Assembly: GCA_031761405.1 (NCBI GenBank)
Contig: JASEVX010000007.1
Coordinates: forward strand, 33,397,677 to 33,461,676
Reading direction: 5' to 3'
Source of the DNA: Serripes groenlandicus
Lineage: Eukaryota; Mollusca; Bivalvia; Cardiida; Cardiidae
DNA: 64,000 bases
Shown here: positions 44,401 to 45,895 of the stretch, piece after piece
How the letters are laid out: each line of letters opens with the position of its first letter
Position numbering within the stretch: position 1 is the stretch's first letter
Notes under the pieces: model-generated
Databases searched by the model: none
What the model saw: the letters and a program-made list of their open reading frames with translations, nothing else
Told to the model about the DNA's origin: nothing
Translations under genes and position numbers: made by a program

Positions 44401-44627
44401 TATCAGTTTTTTTTCACTATTTTTTCAAAGTCGTCTGCTGCAGATTTGTTGTATGTTGGAAAGGGCTAAGTTTGACTGTACTTACCATCTCTGGACATTC
44501 CTACAGCAAAACATTTCTTCAAGCGACAATACTGGCAGGAGTTACGAGTAAAAGGCGTTATTTCACATTTTTCTTCATTGGAGCATTTGTGTGTCATTCC
44601 CTGGGTTATACAGCGACGGAAGAAGCC
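6083..44627 (-). CDS. NR1-type nuclear receptor gene, 5'-partial, seven coding exons
   Basis: Ligand-regulated (or orphan) transcription factor that acts in the nucleus on hormone-response-element DNA. Seven exons join with consistent phases to 1671 nt, giving 556 residues and a TAG stop. Visible order: second C4 zinc finger (1-47), C-terminal extension with RRPKR (about 48-60), hinge (61-270), ligand-binding domain (about 286-556). The domain contains the signature F383..I386..D390-Q391..L394-I395-K396 and an AF-2 helix LHKEVF (547-552). Missing are the start codon, the A/B region and the first zinc finger with its P-box. The finger exon begins exactly at GFFRR, a common intron position in this superfamily. 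The linker GMSRDASRLGRRPKRLKD points to NR1; the intact AF-2 argues against a vertebrate-type Rev-erb. Molluscan NR1P, E75 or E78 relatives are all possible. Family NR1 is strongly supported, the exact group is not. Confidence 0.93.
6508..6704. mobile_element. Terminal-inverted-repeat element (GCGAGAAAACCAACATT type)
   Basis: Inverted termini GAGCCAGTTTCGCGAGAATACCAACATTATGG and its complement-like partner ending GGGACGGCTC, with inner CTCTGCGTAATGTATCAACC / TGATACTTTACGCAGAG. About 197 bp, no coding capacity. Lies 170 bp upstream of the terminal receptor exon's acceptor. Confidence 0.75.
6771..7195 (+). mobile_element. C1 element (Helentron-like), complete
   Basis: Starts ACAAGAGGGCCCTGATGGCCCT with a small palindrome, then GCTCACCTGAG; internal GTTAACAAGATTTCCC repeats; ends with the hairpin AGCTCACCTTGAG...CTCAGGTGAGCT plus AAAA. 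The subterminal GCTCACCTGAG is complementary to the 3' CTCAGGTGAGC. No TSD seen. Lies inside the last receptor intron. Confidence 0.8.
7198..7357. mobile_element. Family B MITE, left end lost
   Basis: CTGTAGCAGACGACTCTGAAAACAT through GTATGTTGGAAAGGG with TTAA at 7358-7361. It ends about 35 nt before the exon at 7396, on the donor side. Confidence 0.65.
7396..7526 (-). CDS. Nuclear receptor exon: helices 6-8 of ligand-binding domain
   Basis: 131 bp, residues 429-473 (split codons at both ends): QIIKQMPMGPFIEEFFNVAA, then QLNPLKLTDEQLGIFSAILIMC. The L-x-L-T-D-E-Q-L-G-I-F-S-A pattern is typical of helix 7/8 in NR1 receptors. The acceptor is a T-run ending TTTAG; the donor is ATGGTAAATA, weaker than the others. 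Phases are 2 in and 1 out, agreeing with both neighbours. Confidence 0.93.
7600..7768. mobile_element. Family B MITE, left end decayed
   Basis: AAATCTAAATCAGACAAGTTTGAAAACAT to TTTACATGTGGGAGAAGGG; TTAA at 7769-7772 is shared with the next element. Confidence 0.6.
7773..7967 (+). mobile_element. Family A MITE, 195 bp
   Basis: TTAA at 7769-7772 and 7968-7971. A 27-bp deletion falls in the CAAAAAATAGAAAATC segment and the right terminus reads GAGGGAAAGCA. Confidence 0.83.
8165..8370. mobile_element. Fragment of the GCGAGAAAACC terminal-repeat element
   Basis: AACAAGAAAACCAACATTGTGGACTCTGCGTAAAGTATTG and CCTAAGCATGCCGCATAGGC match the ends of 11306-11570. The other terminus is missing, and a GTAAGCCTGTGC piece is displaced. 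Confidence 0.55.
8525..9240. repeat. 53-bp tandem array carrying receptor splice-donor sequence
   Basis: About nine units of roughly 53 bp (core AGAGATGAACGCCTCACC, then TTAAACATGAAATTGG and GTGTACAAT). Two variants alternate: CCTCACCTT and CCTCATCTT. On the minus strand the first reads AAG|GTGAGG. A 21-base block of these units is identical to 10906-10926, the real donor junction of the upstream exon in the same intron. The two leftmost units carry GCTGTAACGGCAT in place of the donor block. A family A MITE splits the array. Confidence 0.85.
8913..9134 (+). mobile_element. Family A MITE, 222 bp, with readable empty site
   Basis: Inserted in the 53-bp array: CCTCATC-TTAA before and TTAA-ACACAGAATT after. 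Unoccupied units read CCTCATCTTAAACACGGAATT, so a single TTAA became two. This is the clearest proof of target and element borders in the window. Apex GCTCGTTTTGAGC. Confidence 0.95.
9336..9405. repeat. Short tandem repeat
   Basis: Three units of roughly 25 bp with the core CAGTGAAATTACCA(C/T)TTTTCAA. Confidence 0.7.
9406..10730. other. Intronic sequence, nothing recognised
   Basis: Part of the receptor intron between 10924 and 7526. AT-rich with no repeat family that I can name and no exon-like frame. Confidence 0.45.
10735..10893. mobile_element. Palindromic MITE next to a splice donor
   Basis: Near-perfect inverted repeat: arms of about 50 bp from TTTGTTTCAGTGTATTATCG to its complement ending CACTGAAACAAA, enclosing a second inverted repeat (ATATTTTCA...TGAAAATAT). 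No coding capacity. The right end is about 30 nt from the donor of exon 10924-11065. Confidence 0.8.
10924..11065 (-). CDS. Nuclear receptor exon: ligand-binding domain signature
   Basis: 142 bp, residues 382-429 (split codons at both ends). GFGEIETDDQIILIKKGSFE is the superfamily signature (F-x-x-L-x-x-x-D-Q-x-x-L-L-K), followed by VLLVRMCLLVDHENQQMF. The acceptor is CCTATTACAG. The donor is AAGGTGAGGC at 10926-10917. A 21-base block spanning this donor (10906-10926) recurs exactly in a tandem array in the same intron. A palindromic MITE ends about 30 nt inside that intron. Confidence 0.95.
11306..11570. mobile_element. Complete GCGAGAAAACC terminal-repeat element
   Basis: Inverted termini TATGAGCTGTCCCGCGAGAA and TTCTCGCGGGACGTCTCATA, inner CCAACATTGTGG / CCATAATGTTGG. 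About 265 bp, no ORF. Same family as 6508-6704. Sits in the receptor intron between 12938 and 11065. Confidence 0.8.
11680..11916 (-). mobile_element. SINE remnant with a 28-base C run
   Basis: 3' core on the minus strand (CAATAATATTTCAGTTATATCAC, CCCTGGGTAAGTTACCAGTACT) then C28 at 11743-11770. A tRNA-like B box reads, on the minus strand, GGTTGGATTTCAATCC near 11885-11900. Interrupted by the next element. Confidence 0.6.
11743..11770. repeat. Homopolymer C28
   Basis: Uninterrupted run of 28 C inside a SINE remnant where other copies have the tRNA-like head boundary. Length is likely polymorphic or subject to sequencing error. Confidence 0.9.
11917..12144. mobile_element. Palindromic MITE with shared hairpin apex
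   Basis: Termini GGCGTGAAACGGTTGTA and TACAACCGTTTCACGCC; internal arms of about 30 bp around GCCATTGCTC-AGAAC-GAGCAATGGC. The apex ATTGCTC/GAGCAAT is the same as in many TTAA MITEs although the termini are unrelated. Inserted in a tRNA-like SINE head (AACCTCTCAATATGGGG follows). Confidence 0.82.
12145..12205 (-). mobile_element. tRNA-like SINE head
   Basis: Minus strand reads CCTTGGTGGTGTAGTGGTAAAGCG then a CCCCATATTGAGAGGTTGG, tRNA A-box and anticodon-arm like. Not a tRNA gene because the T arm is separated by the inserted MITE. Confidence 0.55.
12395..12607. mobile_element. Family B MITE
   Basis: CCCTTTCCCCCATACAGCAAATGTGCAGC to GTCTATATGTGGGAAAGGG with TTAA at 12608-12611; the left TTAA is lost. 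Followed by a strongly decayed copy to about 12911. Confidence 0.7.
12938..13046 (-). CDS. Nuclear receptor exon: helix 3 region of ligand-binding domain
   Basis: 109 bp, residues 346-381 plus one base. It encodes MWEKFMTSVVLEITNVVKFC, then KKLP, equivalent to the W-E-K-F..V-V-x-F-x-K segment of helix 3 in NR1 receptors. The lysine at the end of this helix would form one side of the coactivator charge clamp. The acceptor is CTCCTTTCAG and the donor CAGGTAGGAT. Phase 1 joins exactly to the GF of the next exon. Confidence 0.95.
13101..13269. mobile_element. Family B MITE
   Basis: CCCTTTGCCACCTGCAGATGC... to GGTTATGTGGGAAAGGG, TTAA at 13270-13273, left flank GTAA. The hairpin is half deleted. 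Begins about 55 nt before the acceptor of exon 12938-13046. Confidence 0.7.
13274..13781. other. Intron, MITE fragments only
   Basis: GTAATCTGCTGCAAAAGTGTC near 13545 and GGTGAAAACATTG near 13675 are MITE scraps; nothing else recognised. Confidence 0.4.
13782..14008 (-). CDS. Nuclear receptor exon: start of ligand-binding domain
   Basis: 227 bp, residues 270-345 (NLMNVKTPEQ to KIMDHGM). The stretch LIHQVISTVSQAHLATVRPT matches helix 1 and following of NR1 ligand-binding domains, where an A-H-x-x-T pattern is usual. The acceptor is TTGATAACAG and the donor ATGGTTAGTA, leaving phase 0. In the genomic frame the reading continues beyond the donor to a chance stop at 13740; that extension is intronic. 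Confidence 0.92.
14216..14881 (-). CDS. Nuclear receptor exon: C-terminal extension and hinge
   Basis: 666 bp, residues 48-269. It opens with ASRLGRRPKRLKD, completing the DNA-binding domain's basic extension, so the 29.6-kb intron splits that extension. A predicted amphipathic stretch follows (AELYKLRMAELQRLLQQ) containing an LxxLL motif, LQRLL at 90-94. The rest is low-complexity hinge: Ser/Thr-rich (SSSSVV, a six-Thr run), a possible SUMO-type IKQEP near the middle, and a Met/Asp-rich end (MMMMPDMMGMMGDD). The acceptor is TTTTTTCATTTCAG and the donor AGTGAGTTAC. Reading past the donor in the same frame gives repeat-derived peptide and not receptor sequence. Confidence 0.92.
14944..14996. 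mobile_element. Family B MITE left-end fragment
   Basis: GTTTCCCATACAACAAATCTGCAGCAGACGACTTTGAGAAC; lies about 60 nt upstream of the hinge-exon acceptor. Confidence 0.55.
15013..15234 (+). mobile_element. Family A MITE, 222 bp, flanked by CTAA
   Basis: CTAA at 15009-15012 and CTAA at 15235-15238 instead of TTAA, otherwise a standard intact copy with apex GCACGTTTTGTGC. The matching variant on both sides suggests insertion at a CTAA target. Confidence 0.9.
15239..15916. other. Intron, weak MITE fragments
   Basis: A decayed family B copy at about 15255-15370 (TTGAAATCATTGTGGCAAAATTAGC, CTTTTGCCAC). No exon-like signal. Confidence 0.4.
15917..16302. repeat. Two-copy direct duplication, unit about 187 bp
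   Basis: Unit 1 starts at 15917 and unit 2 at 16104; both contain AATGATGCATAACAA, ATGCAGATCGCAA and GTCAAGGACGAAATAATTTT and end at GGCAGAGAGTGT. Divergence is modest. No coding function seen. Confidence 0.8.
16303..17000. other. Intron, nothing recognised
   Basis: AT-rich, no repeat or exon signature seen; a MITE left-end fragment begins at about 17004. Confidence 0.4.
17436..17621. mobile_element. Long-palindrome MITE
   Basis: ACAGCTATTTACTCC and GGAGTAATAGCTGT termini. Inside are perfect 35-bp arms at 17488-17522 and 17536-17570 (ATGACTATTGACCCG... and its complement) with a 13-bp spacer. Related sequence at 17110-17200 (AATGACTATTTGACTCC, CAATAGTCCATTTTCGAG) suggests a second, decayed copy or a larger parent element. 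Confidence 0.82.
17660..17747. mobile_element. MITE right-end fragment
   Basis: CAATGTTTTCAAAAGTCGTCTGCTGCAAAGATGTC then a decayed terminus; interrupted on its right by a SINE. Confidence 0.5.
17761..17980 (-). mobile_element. SINE, 5'-truncated, with 13-bp TSD
   Basis: ACTCTTTCCTTGT occurs at 17748-17760 and 17981-17993. On the minus strand the body begins inside the tRNA-like head (ACGGGTTCGATACCCGGTTGC, B box present, A box missing) and ends with the GTTGAAAGCGGCGTTAAACTC core and (CAAA)n. Same family as 48231-48490. Confidence 0.88.
18083..18295 (-). mobile_element. Family A MITE, right terminus mutated
   Basis: TTAA at 18079-18082; the right side reads GAATTGTCGTATTAGATGA, so the GAGGGAAAGGG terminus is gone. 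Apex GCACAGAACGTGC, as in the copy at 38038-38259. Confidence 0.84.
18373..18560 (-). mobile_element. Family A MITE, decayed
   Basis: TTAA at 18369-18372, CCCTTTCCATCATATAGATGC start, hairpin GCTCAAAACGAGC; right end lost after CAAAGTCGTC. Confidence 0.75.
18676..18870. mobile_element. Family B MITE
   Basis: TTTTTCCCACCTATAGAAGC, CATCTGCAGCAGATGAC, hairpin remnant, GTCGTCTGCTGCAGATTTTG. TTAA sites lost. Confidence 0.6.
18880..19544. other. Intron; possible internal promoter but no assured gene
   Basis: Contains TATATAAA on the minus strand (19094-19087) and a GTAAGT-type donor at 19039 (see findings). The rest shows no named repeat. Confidence 0.35.
19545..19769. mobile_element. Family B MITE
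   Basis: CACTTTTCCACTTGCAGTTGC to GTTGAAAGTGGGAAGGGTTA; a duplicated left-arm segment (CATCTGTAGATGATCAG, CATCTACAACAGAATAC) is inserted. Confidence 0.6.
19889..20065. mobile_element. Family B MITE, 177 bp
   Basis: TTAA at 19885-19888 and 20066-20069; CCCTTTCCAACATACAAC start. The hairpin and part of the right arm are deleted. Confidence 0.72.
20280..20391. mobile_element. Family B MITE, internally deleted
   Basis: CCCTTTCCCACATCCAACAAATC start joined almost directly to an R end (AGAAAGCGTCTATATAAGGGAAAG). Confidence 0.6.
20413..20606 (+). mobile_element. SINE with 8-bp TSD, 5'-truncated
   Basis: CAGACACA at 20405-20412 and 20607-20614. B box CGGGTTCGATCCCCAG, then GGGCAAGGCACATTTTC, CAAACCAGTACT-type middle on the other strand, GCGCGCTAAATGACC and a (CATT)n tail. 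Same family as 61646-61868. Confidence 0.82.
20834..21043. mobile_element. Family B MITE
   Basis: CCCTTCCCAACTTTCAGACG to TCAATGTGGTAAAAGGA; TTAA at 21044-21047 is shared with the next copy. Confidence 0.65.
21048..21262 (+). mobile_element. Family A MITE, 215 bp
   Basis: TTAA at 21044-21047 and 21263-21266. The apex GCACGTTTTGTTC has an unpaired change; small deletion in the CTCCATAATTGAATGG segment. Confidence 0.9.
21615..21764. repeat. Two-copy tandem repeat, unit about 74 bp
   Basis: Units start at 21615 and 21689 with GGTTGAACTCCACCAGG and end in GGGAAGGATCCATTCTGATA; they differ by one base (AAACGG/AAAACGG), so the duplication is recent. Confidence 0.9.
21771..21981 (+). mobile_element. 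Family A MITE, 211 bp
   Basis: TTAA at 21767-21770 and 21982-21985. L end reads CCCTAATACAAC; an 11-bp deletion removes the TATGTTTTCAAAAAGC region. Confidence 0.88.
22102..22323 (-). mobile_element. Family A MITE, 222 bp
   Basis: TTAA at 22098-22101 and 22324-22327; apex GCACAAAACGTGC. Confidence 0.9.
22694..22915 (+). mobile_element. Family A MITE, 222 bp
   Basis: TTAA at 22690-22693 and 22916-22919; apex GCACGTTTTGTGC. Only about 370 bp from an inverted copy. Confidence 0.9.
23269..23542. mobile_element. Family B MITE pieces, partly duplicated
   Basis: A left end CCATTCCCACATACAGCTAATC and two copies of CACA(A)TTTTTTCCAAAAGTTTTCTGCTG (near 23360 and 23479); the second leads to a good R end TGCATGTGGGAAAGGG followed by CTAA. 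Confidence 0.6.
23695..24491. mobile_element. Family B MITE split by a SINE cluster
   Basis: Left part CCTTTTCCCACATGCAACAAATC to about 23740; right part from about 24343 (GGAACATCTTTATG...) to GTCTGCATGTGGGAAAGGG with TTTAA following. Together they make one element of normal length once the SINE insert is removed. Confidence 0.75.
23741..24330 (-). mobile_element. Cluster of four partial or complete SINE copies in one target
   Basis: Four serial copies of the same minus-strand SINE: 23741-23894 (3' part), 23907 to about 24012 (3' part), about 24013-24235 (3' part plus whole tRNA-like head), and about 24240-24330 (head part). The 12-base target TGAAAGCATGGA appears at 23729-23740, 23895-23906 and 24331-24342. 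The head reads, on the minus strand, GGTTAGCGTCGGGGATTTCG then CGGGTTCGATCCCCAG. Confidence 0.85.
24520..24640 (+). mobile_element. tRNA-like SINE remnant
   Basis: GAGTAGAGTGGTAGTGATCGCC (A-box like) and AGGTCACAAGTTTGAGCC (B-box like), then CGGGCGTTTTCCAGG. Degenerate; not a functional tRNA. Confidence 0.45.
24685..24835. mobile_element. Family B MITE remnant
   Basis: CCTTTTCTAATAAGCAGACGC to GTCTGCTGCAGATGTGTTGTATGTG. Confidence 0.55.
24843..25970. other. Long intron stretch, nothing recognised
   Basis: About 1.1 kb, AT-rich, free of the MITE and SINE signatures that fill the rest of the intron. No ORF over 60 codons and no splice-flanked reading frame that I trust. Confidence 0.5.
25975..26160. 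mobile_element. Family B MITE, 186 bp
   Basis: TTAA at 25971-25974 and 26161-26164; left end CCTTTTCCCCACCTGTTGACGC, right end GTATGTGGGTAAGGG. Confidence 0.75.
26510..26765. mobile_element. Family B MITE with duplicated arm
   Basis: CTTTCCCAGATACAACAAATTTGCAGC, then GCAGACGACTTTGAAAATATC a second time at about 26586, hairpin TTGCTCGTTTTGAGCAA, right end GTCTATGTGGGGG. Confidence 0.6.
26893..27048. mobile_element. Family B MITE, right end lost
   Basis: TTAA at 26889-26892; CCCTTTCCCACCTATAGACAC, CATCTGCAGTAGACAAC, and CGTCTGCTG at the far side. Confidence 0.65.
27049..28011. other. Intron; one tRNA-like remnant only
   Basis: At 27668-27755 GTCGCACTAGTGTAAAGGATG...GGTCTGTGGTTCGCTTCCCGG resembles a tRNA-derived SINE head. 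Nothing else recognised. Confidence 0.4.
28016..28184. mobile_element. Family B MITE
   Basis: TTAA at 28012-28015, CCCTTTCCCAACTGCAGACGC start, right end GTATGTGGGAAAGG followed by ATAA. Confidence 0.7.
28190..28780. other. Intron, nothing recognised
   Basis: No repeat name or exon signal; a MITE left end (CCTTTTTCCAACATGCAGACAC, CAGCAGACGACTTTATAAG) follows at 28785-28850. Confidence 0.4.
29313..29330. mobile_element. Family A left-terminus stub
   Basis: TTAA at 29310-29313, then CCCTTTCCCTCATATAG stops abruptly at AGTTATAATGG. Only one terminus of an element. Confidence 0.6.
29353..29575 (-). mobile_element. Family A MITE, 223 bp, in an inverted flank pair
   Basis: TTAA at 29349-29352 and 29576-29579. 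Terminus CCCTTTACCTC carries a T-to-A change shared with the facing copy at 29865-30086, as does the flank AGTTATAATGGTTTTGC. Confidence 0.88.
29580..29700. mobile_element. Family B MITE, left end lost
   Basis: GAGTTGAAAACATTTTGGC, perfect hairpin AAGAAATTGCTCGTTTTGAGCAATTTCTT, right end ATGTGGGACAGGG with TTAA at 29701-29704. Confidence 0.65.
29865..30086 (+). mobile_element. Family A MITE, 222 bp, in an inverted flank pair
   Basis: TAAA at 29861-29864 and TTAA at 30087-30090; right terminus GAGGTAAAGGG, then TGCAAAACCATTATAACT, the exact complement of the flank beside 29353. Apex GCTCATTCCGAGC. Confidence 0.87.
30091..30706. other. Intron, nothing recognised
   Basis: No repeat family or exon signal that I can name. 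Confidence 0.4.
30707..30905 (-). mobile_element. SINE, decayed
   Basis: ACGCAGCTTTCAACAATATTTCAGTTACATCACGG, GATCCCTGGGTAAACAAACC, GCCTTGCCCAAGGGCACTC and GATCAAACCTGGGTTGC in the order of the family at 50325-50542. TSD not found. Confidence 0.75.
31073..31294 (-). mobile_element. Family A MITE, 222 bp
   Basis: TTAA at 31069-31072 and 31295-31298; apex GCACAAAACGTGC. Confidence 0.9.
31315..31535. mobile_element. Family B MITE, termini decayed
   Basis: ACCTCACATGCAGACAC, TTTGCAGCAGACTAC, hairpin, GTCTTCAGCTGCAGATTTGTTG. Confidence 0.55.
31690..32060. mobile_element. Decayed family B fragments
   Basis: CCTTTCCCACATACATCAAATCTGCAGC at 31696 and GTAGCAGACTCCTTTGACAATATC near 31978; the rest is unrecognised. 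Confidence 0.45.
32275..32496 (-). mobile_element. Family A MITE, 222 bp
   Basis: TTAA at 32271-32274 and 32497-32500; apex GCACAAAACGTGC. The right terminus reads GCATGTGGGAAAGGG, a family B-like terminus on a family A body. Confidence 0.88.
32501..32574. mobile_element. Family B left half cut by another insertion
   Basis: ACCTTTCCCGCATACACCAAAAATC, CAGCAGACAACTTTGAAAG, stopping at the TTAA of the next element. Confidence 0.6.
32579..32785 (-). mobile_element. Family A MITE, hairpin deleted
   Basis: TTAA at 32575-32578. The hairpin is cut to GAAATTTCTCC and the right end is lost after GAATTGTCGTA. Confidence 0.78.
32786..32962. mobile_element. Family B MITE
   Basis: AGCAGGCGGAATTTGAAAACATTGTTAC, hairpin, GTTGTCTGCTGCAGAATTG, right end AGTGAGAAAGGA with TTAA at 32963-32966. 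A short hairpin fragment follows at 32985-33060. Confidence 0.62.
33064..33285. repeat. Two-copy direct duplication, 121-bp spacing
   Basis: Units begin at 33064 and 33185 (CTGCAGATGCATTCAAAGGG) and share about 100 bp to TTTTTTACCAATAC with two differences seen. Confidence 0.88.
33510..33672. mobile_element. Family B MITE remnant
   Basis: TTCTACAGCAGATAACTTTTG to GTCGTCTGCTGTAGAGAC; ends AGTGGGAAATGG then TTAA. Confidence 0.58.
34056..34270 (-). mobile_element. Family A MITE, 215 bp
   Basis: TTAA at 34052-34055 and 34271-34274; right terminus GTATGGGGGCAAGGG. Apex GCTCAAAACAAGC. Confidence 0.87.
34275..34480. mobile_element. Family B MITE abutting the previous copy
   Basis: CCCTTTTCCACATACAAGAAATTTGCAGC to GTTGTCTGCTGCAGAGGC and AATGTGGGATTGG; shares the TTAA at 34271-34274. 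Confidence 0.65.
34977..36014 (+). mobile_element. C6 element (Helentron-like)
   Basis: Starts AAACAAGAGTGCCAGTGCCGCC; internal units of 168-169 bp marked by GAACCGGAAAATC at 35498, 35666 and 35835; GGACGGACGGACAGACGG tract at about 35950; ends GACTCCGGCGGCGTATAAAA. The 5' GTGCCGCC roughly complements the 3' GGCGGCGT. Confidence 0.62.
35080..35200 (+). mobile_element. tRNA-like SINE inside C6
   Basis: CAGTTAGCTTAGCTGGAAGAG (A-box like), GTAGGTTCGATCCCTGC (B box), then GGGTGTTTCCTTGAGC. Not a folded functional tRNA. Confidence 0.6.
36487..36510. repeat. Homopolymer C24
   Basis: 24 C in the SINE head of the nested stack, at the same place in the SINE as the run at 11743. Confidence 0.9.
36659..36826. 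mobile_element. Family B MITE
   Basis: TTAA at 36655-36658 shared with the previous MITE; CCCTTTCCCACATATGGACG to GTATGTGGGAAG; hairpin deleted. Confidence 0.65.
37067..37294 (-). mobile_element. Family A MITE, 228 bp
   Basis: TTAA at 37063-37066 and 37295-37298; 6-bp insertion (AGTGACAGTCATC for AGTCGTC) near the L end. Apex GCTCAAAACGAGC. Confidence 0.9.
37532..37727 (+). mobile_element. Family A MITE, 196 bp
   Basis: TTAA at 37528-37531 and 37728-37731; start ACCATTTCTCTCAT is decayed and a block before CTATGACTAAAAGTGG is deleted. Confidence 0.82.
37775..37825. mobile_element. Family B MITE right-end fragment
   Basis: TTGTCTGCTGCAGATTTGTTGTATGTGGGAAAGGG then TTAA. Confidence 0.6.
38038..38259 (-). 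mobile_element. Family A MITE, 222 bp
   Basis: TTAA at 38034-38037 and 38260-38263; apex GCACAGAACGTGC. Confidence 0.9.
38264..38920. other. Intron, nothing recognised
   Basis: No named repeat and no splice-flanked frame. Confidence 0.4.
38921..40013 (+). mobile_element. C2 element (Helentron-like), complete
   Basis: Starts CAAGGGGCCCAAGAGGGCC, then GTATCGCTCCACGGC. Five internal units of about 165 bp, marked by CCATGTTTTT at 39001, 39163, 39329, 39495 and 39660. Tail with GCACGCACGGACGCACG, then the hairpin CTGGCTTTCAGCCAG and TGGAGCTAAAA. The 5' GCTCCAC complements the 3' GTGGAGC. Confidence 0.8.
40085..40251. mobile_element. Family B MITE, left end lost
   Basis: TGAGCAATTTCCCC, a duplicated CTTTCAACTTTATTT segment, GTTGTCTGCTGCAGG and CATGTGGGAAAGGG with TTAA at 40252-40255. 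Confidence 0.6.
40355..40530. mobile_element. Family B MITE remnant
   Basis: ACTTGCAGACAAATTTATATGC, CTGCAGCAGAATGC, hairpin GGAGAAATTACTC-ATCAT-GAGTAATTTCTCC (paired A/T change kept on both arms). Confidence 0.6.
41040..41970 (+). mobile_element. C2 element inside a MITE
   Basis: AAAGGCCCAAGAGGGCC, GTATCGCTCCACGGCC, about five units near 165 bp, GCACGCACGCAC, end CAGCCAGTGGAGCTAAAA. One arm of the 3' hairpin is deleted (CATGACAT joins TTCAGCCAG). A run of 31 C lies at 41435-41465 in place of CCCCGCCC. Confidence 0.78.
41435..41465. repeat. Homopolymer C31
   Basis: 31 C inside a C2 unit at the CCCCGCCCC position of other units; probably expanded after loss of the interrupting G. Confidence 0.9.
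42117..42473. other. Intron, C-type minisatellite-like sequence
   Basis: CCAAATTTGATGACCTTATACCC and GTGACCTTGACCTTTGAC resemble the internal units of C4/C5-like elements; no ends found. Confidence 0.4.
42478..42699 (+). mobile_element. Family A MITE, 222 bp
   Basis: TTAA at 42474-42477 and 42700-42703; apex GCACGTTTTGTGC; shares GGCGTCCGAAAGC with the copy at 22694, suggesting a common source copy. Confidence 0.9.
42704..44389. other. Intron with decayed MITE fragments
   Basis: Family B pieces at 42838-43030, 43675-43910 and 43950-44045. A 57-bp open, splice-flanked segment at 42745-42801 is discussed under rejected items. Confidence 0.4.
44400..44465. mobile_element. Family B MITE right end beside the finger exon
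   Basis: TTTTTCAAAGTCGTCTGCTGCAGATTTGTTGTATGTTGGAAAGGG then CTAA at 44466-44469, 16 bp short of the donor of exon 44486-44627. Confidence 0.65.
44486..44627 (-). CDS. Nuclear receptor exon: second zinc finger
   Basis: 142 bp encoding residues 1-47 of the visible protein, starting GFFRR and ending GMSRD. It holds the four cysteines of the second C4 finger (C15, C21, C31, C34) with a five-residue D-box spacing (CSNEEKC), then CRLKKCFAVGMSR, the standard end of a receptor DNA-binding domain. The acceptor is CTTTTTGCAG at 44637-44628 and the donor is GTAAGT from 44485. It ends in phase 1 (GAT G), matching the next exon. The residue after GFFRR is Cys where Ser or Thr is usual. A decayed MITE ends only about 17 nt into the downstream intron. 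Confidence 0.95.
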
Positions 44628-44689
44628 CTGCAAAAAGAAGACAAATTAAAGTTAATAACCCTTTCAGCACAATACATGGTCCACTTAAA

Positions 44690-44915
44690 CCTACATGCAG
44701 ACGCATTTCGACGTCTCTGCAGCAGACTGCTTTTGAATTATAACAATTCAGCAAAAGGAGAAAAATAGTCAAACTGACCAATTTCTCCTTTTTCCACAAC
44801 ATTTATAACTTTATTCTATAGTTGTACTTTTAGTTGTAAGGATTTCCATATTTTTGCCTCGATGATTTCGAGTCATCTGCTTCAGATTTGTCGAATGTGG
44901 GGAAGGGTTTAACTT
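44690..44915. mobile_element. Family B MITE remnant upstream of the finger exon
   Basis: ACATGCAGACGCATTTCGACG, CTGCAGCAGACTGC, hairpin, TTCGAGTCATCTGCTTCAGATTTGTCG and TGTGGGGAAGGGTTTAA. Confidence 0.6.
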
Positions 44916-44949
44916 CAGAAGTTGCAAACAACTTTTTTATGGAATGAAT

Positions 44950-45190
44950 GTACCCTTTTCCCACATAGCAAAAATCTGCAGCAGATGACTGAAAACATCA
45001 AGGGGAAAATATACAAAATCTCTAAAAATGAAAGAATGATCAAATTCAAATTCAAATGCAAATGTTATTGTTTAATCAGGCCACCAGGCCATACACAAAT
45101 AAACATTATGTCATATCATTTTATCCTGATCATTGAATAGAGCTAAAAACATTGTCGCAAAAGTAATCTCCTGCAGACATGTCAAAATGG
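44950..45190. mobile_element. Family B MITE, expanded
   Basis: CCCTTTTCCCACATAGCAAAAATCTGCAGC and ATTGTCGCAAAAG pieces separated by unrelated sequence. Confidence 0.5.
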
Positions 45191-45891
45191 TTAACATATG
45201 AAACTATGTTTATGAAATACATTTGACAAACTTCTGGTATAAAAAACAAAGGCAATACTTTTATGAAATCATCCCTTTTCGCTGTCAGATAAAGACGAGG
45301 GCCGGTGCCTCTCAGTCTACAATAGACAATGATTTCAACTATGCAGTATTTCAGATGATATCAAAGTGATATAAAGGATAAATACATATGGATTGAGTCA
45401 AGATTCAAGTGAGCCTGTGCAGTCTGACCCGACTCTGCACTTCTTCGCCAATTAAGAAACTTCAGTAAAGTAGTACCCATTAAGATTCTTAGCATGCATG
45501 CATTCATGCGCGGGTAGATCTTTTTCCACACATGTAATTACTATGCTAAAGTTGGTTTTCTTAAGGCACCACTTAAATGTTATCATCATGAGCTATTTCT
45601 CCTTTTTGTCACAATGTTTTGAAAGTTATCTGCTGCATACCAGTCAATATGTATCTGCATGATTGTTGGAAAGGGTAAAATGGACCTGTACTATTGATAA
45701 CCAAGAAGCTCTGGGACATGACTGCACTTTTAGCCTACTAGAATACACAGACAGGGTTATTGTAAGGACAGTGTAAAAGGTCCTGATAGATAATGATAAA
45801 TAATTACATTTCTTTAGGCACTTATAAATTAATAGTACAGGAAGGTAATACAGGAGGGTGCCTTATTATCATATAGCTACTATTGTCATAT
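45191..45891. other. No gene recognised
   Basis: Upstream of the last visible exon. A possible fragment of the GCGAGAAAACC element (GAGCCTGTGCAGTCTGACCCG, CATGCGCGGGTAG) lies at 45410-45530. No first-zinc-finger coding pattern was found. Confidence 0.4.
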
Positions 45892-45895
45892 TTAA

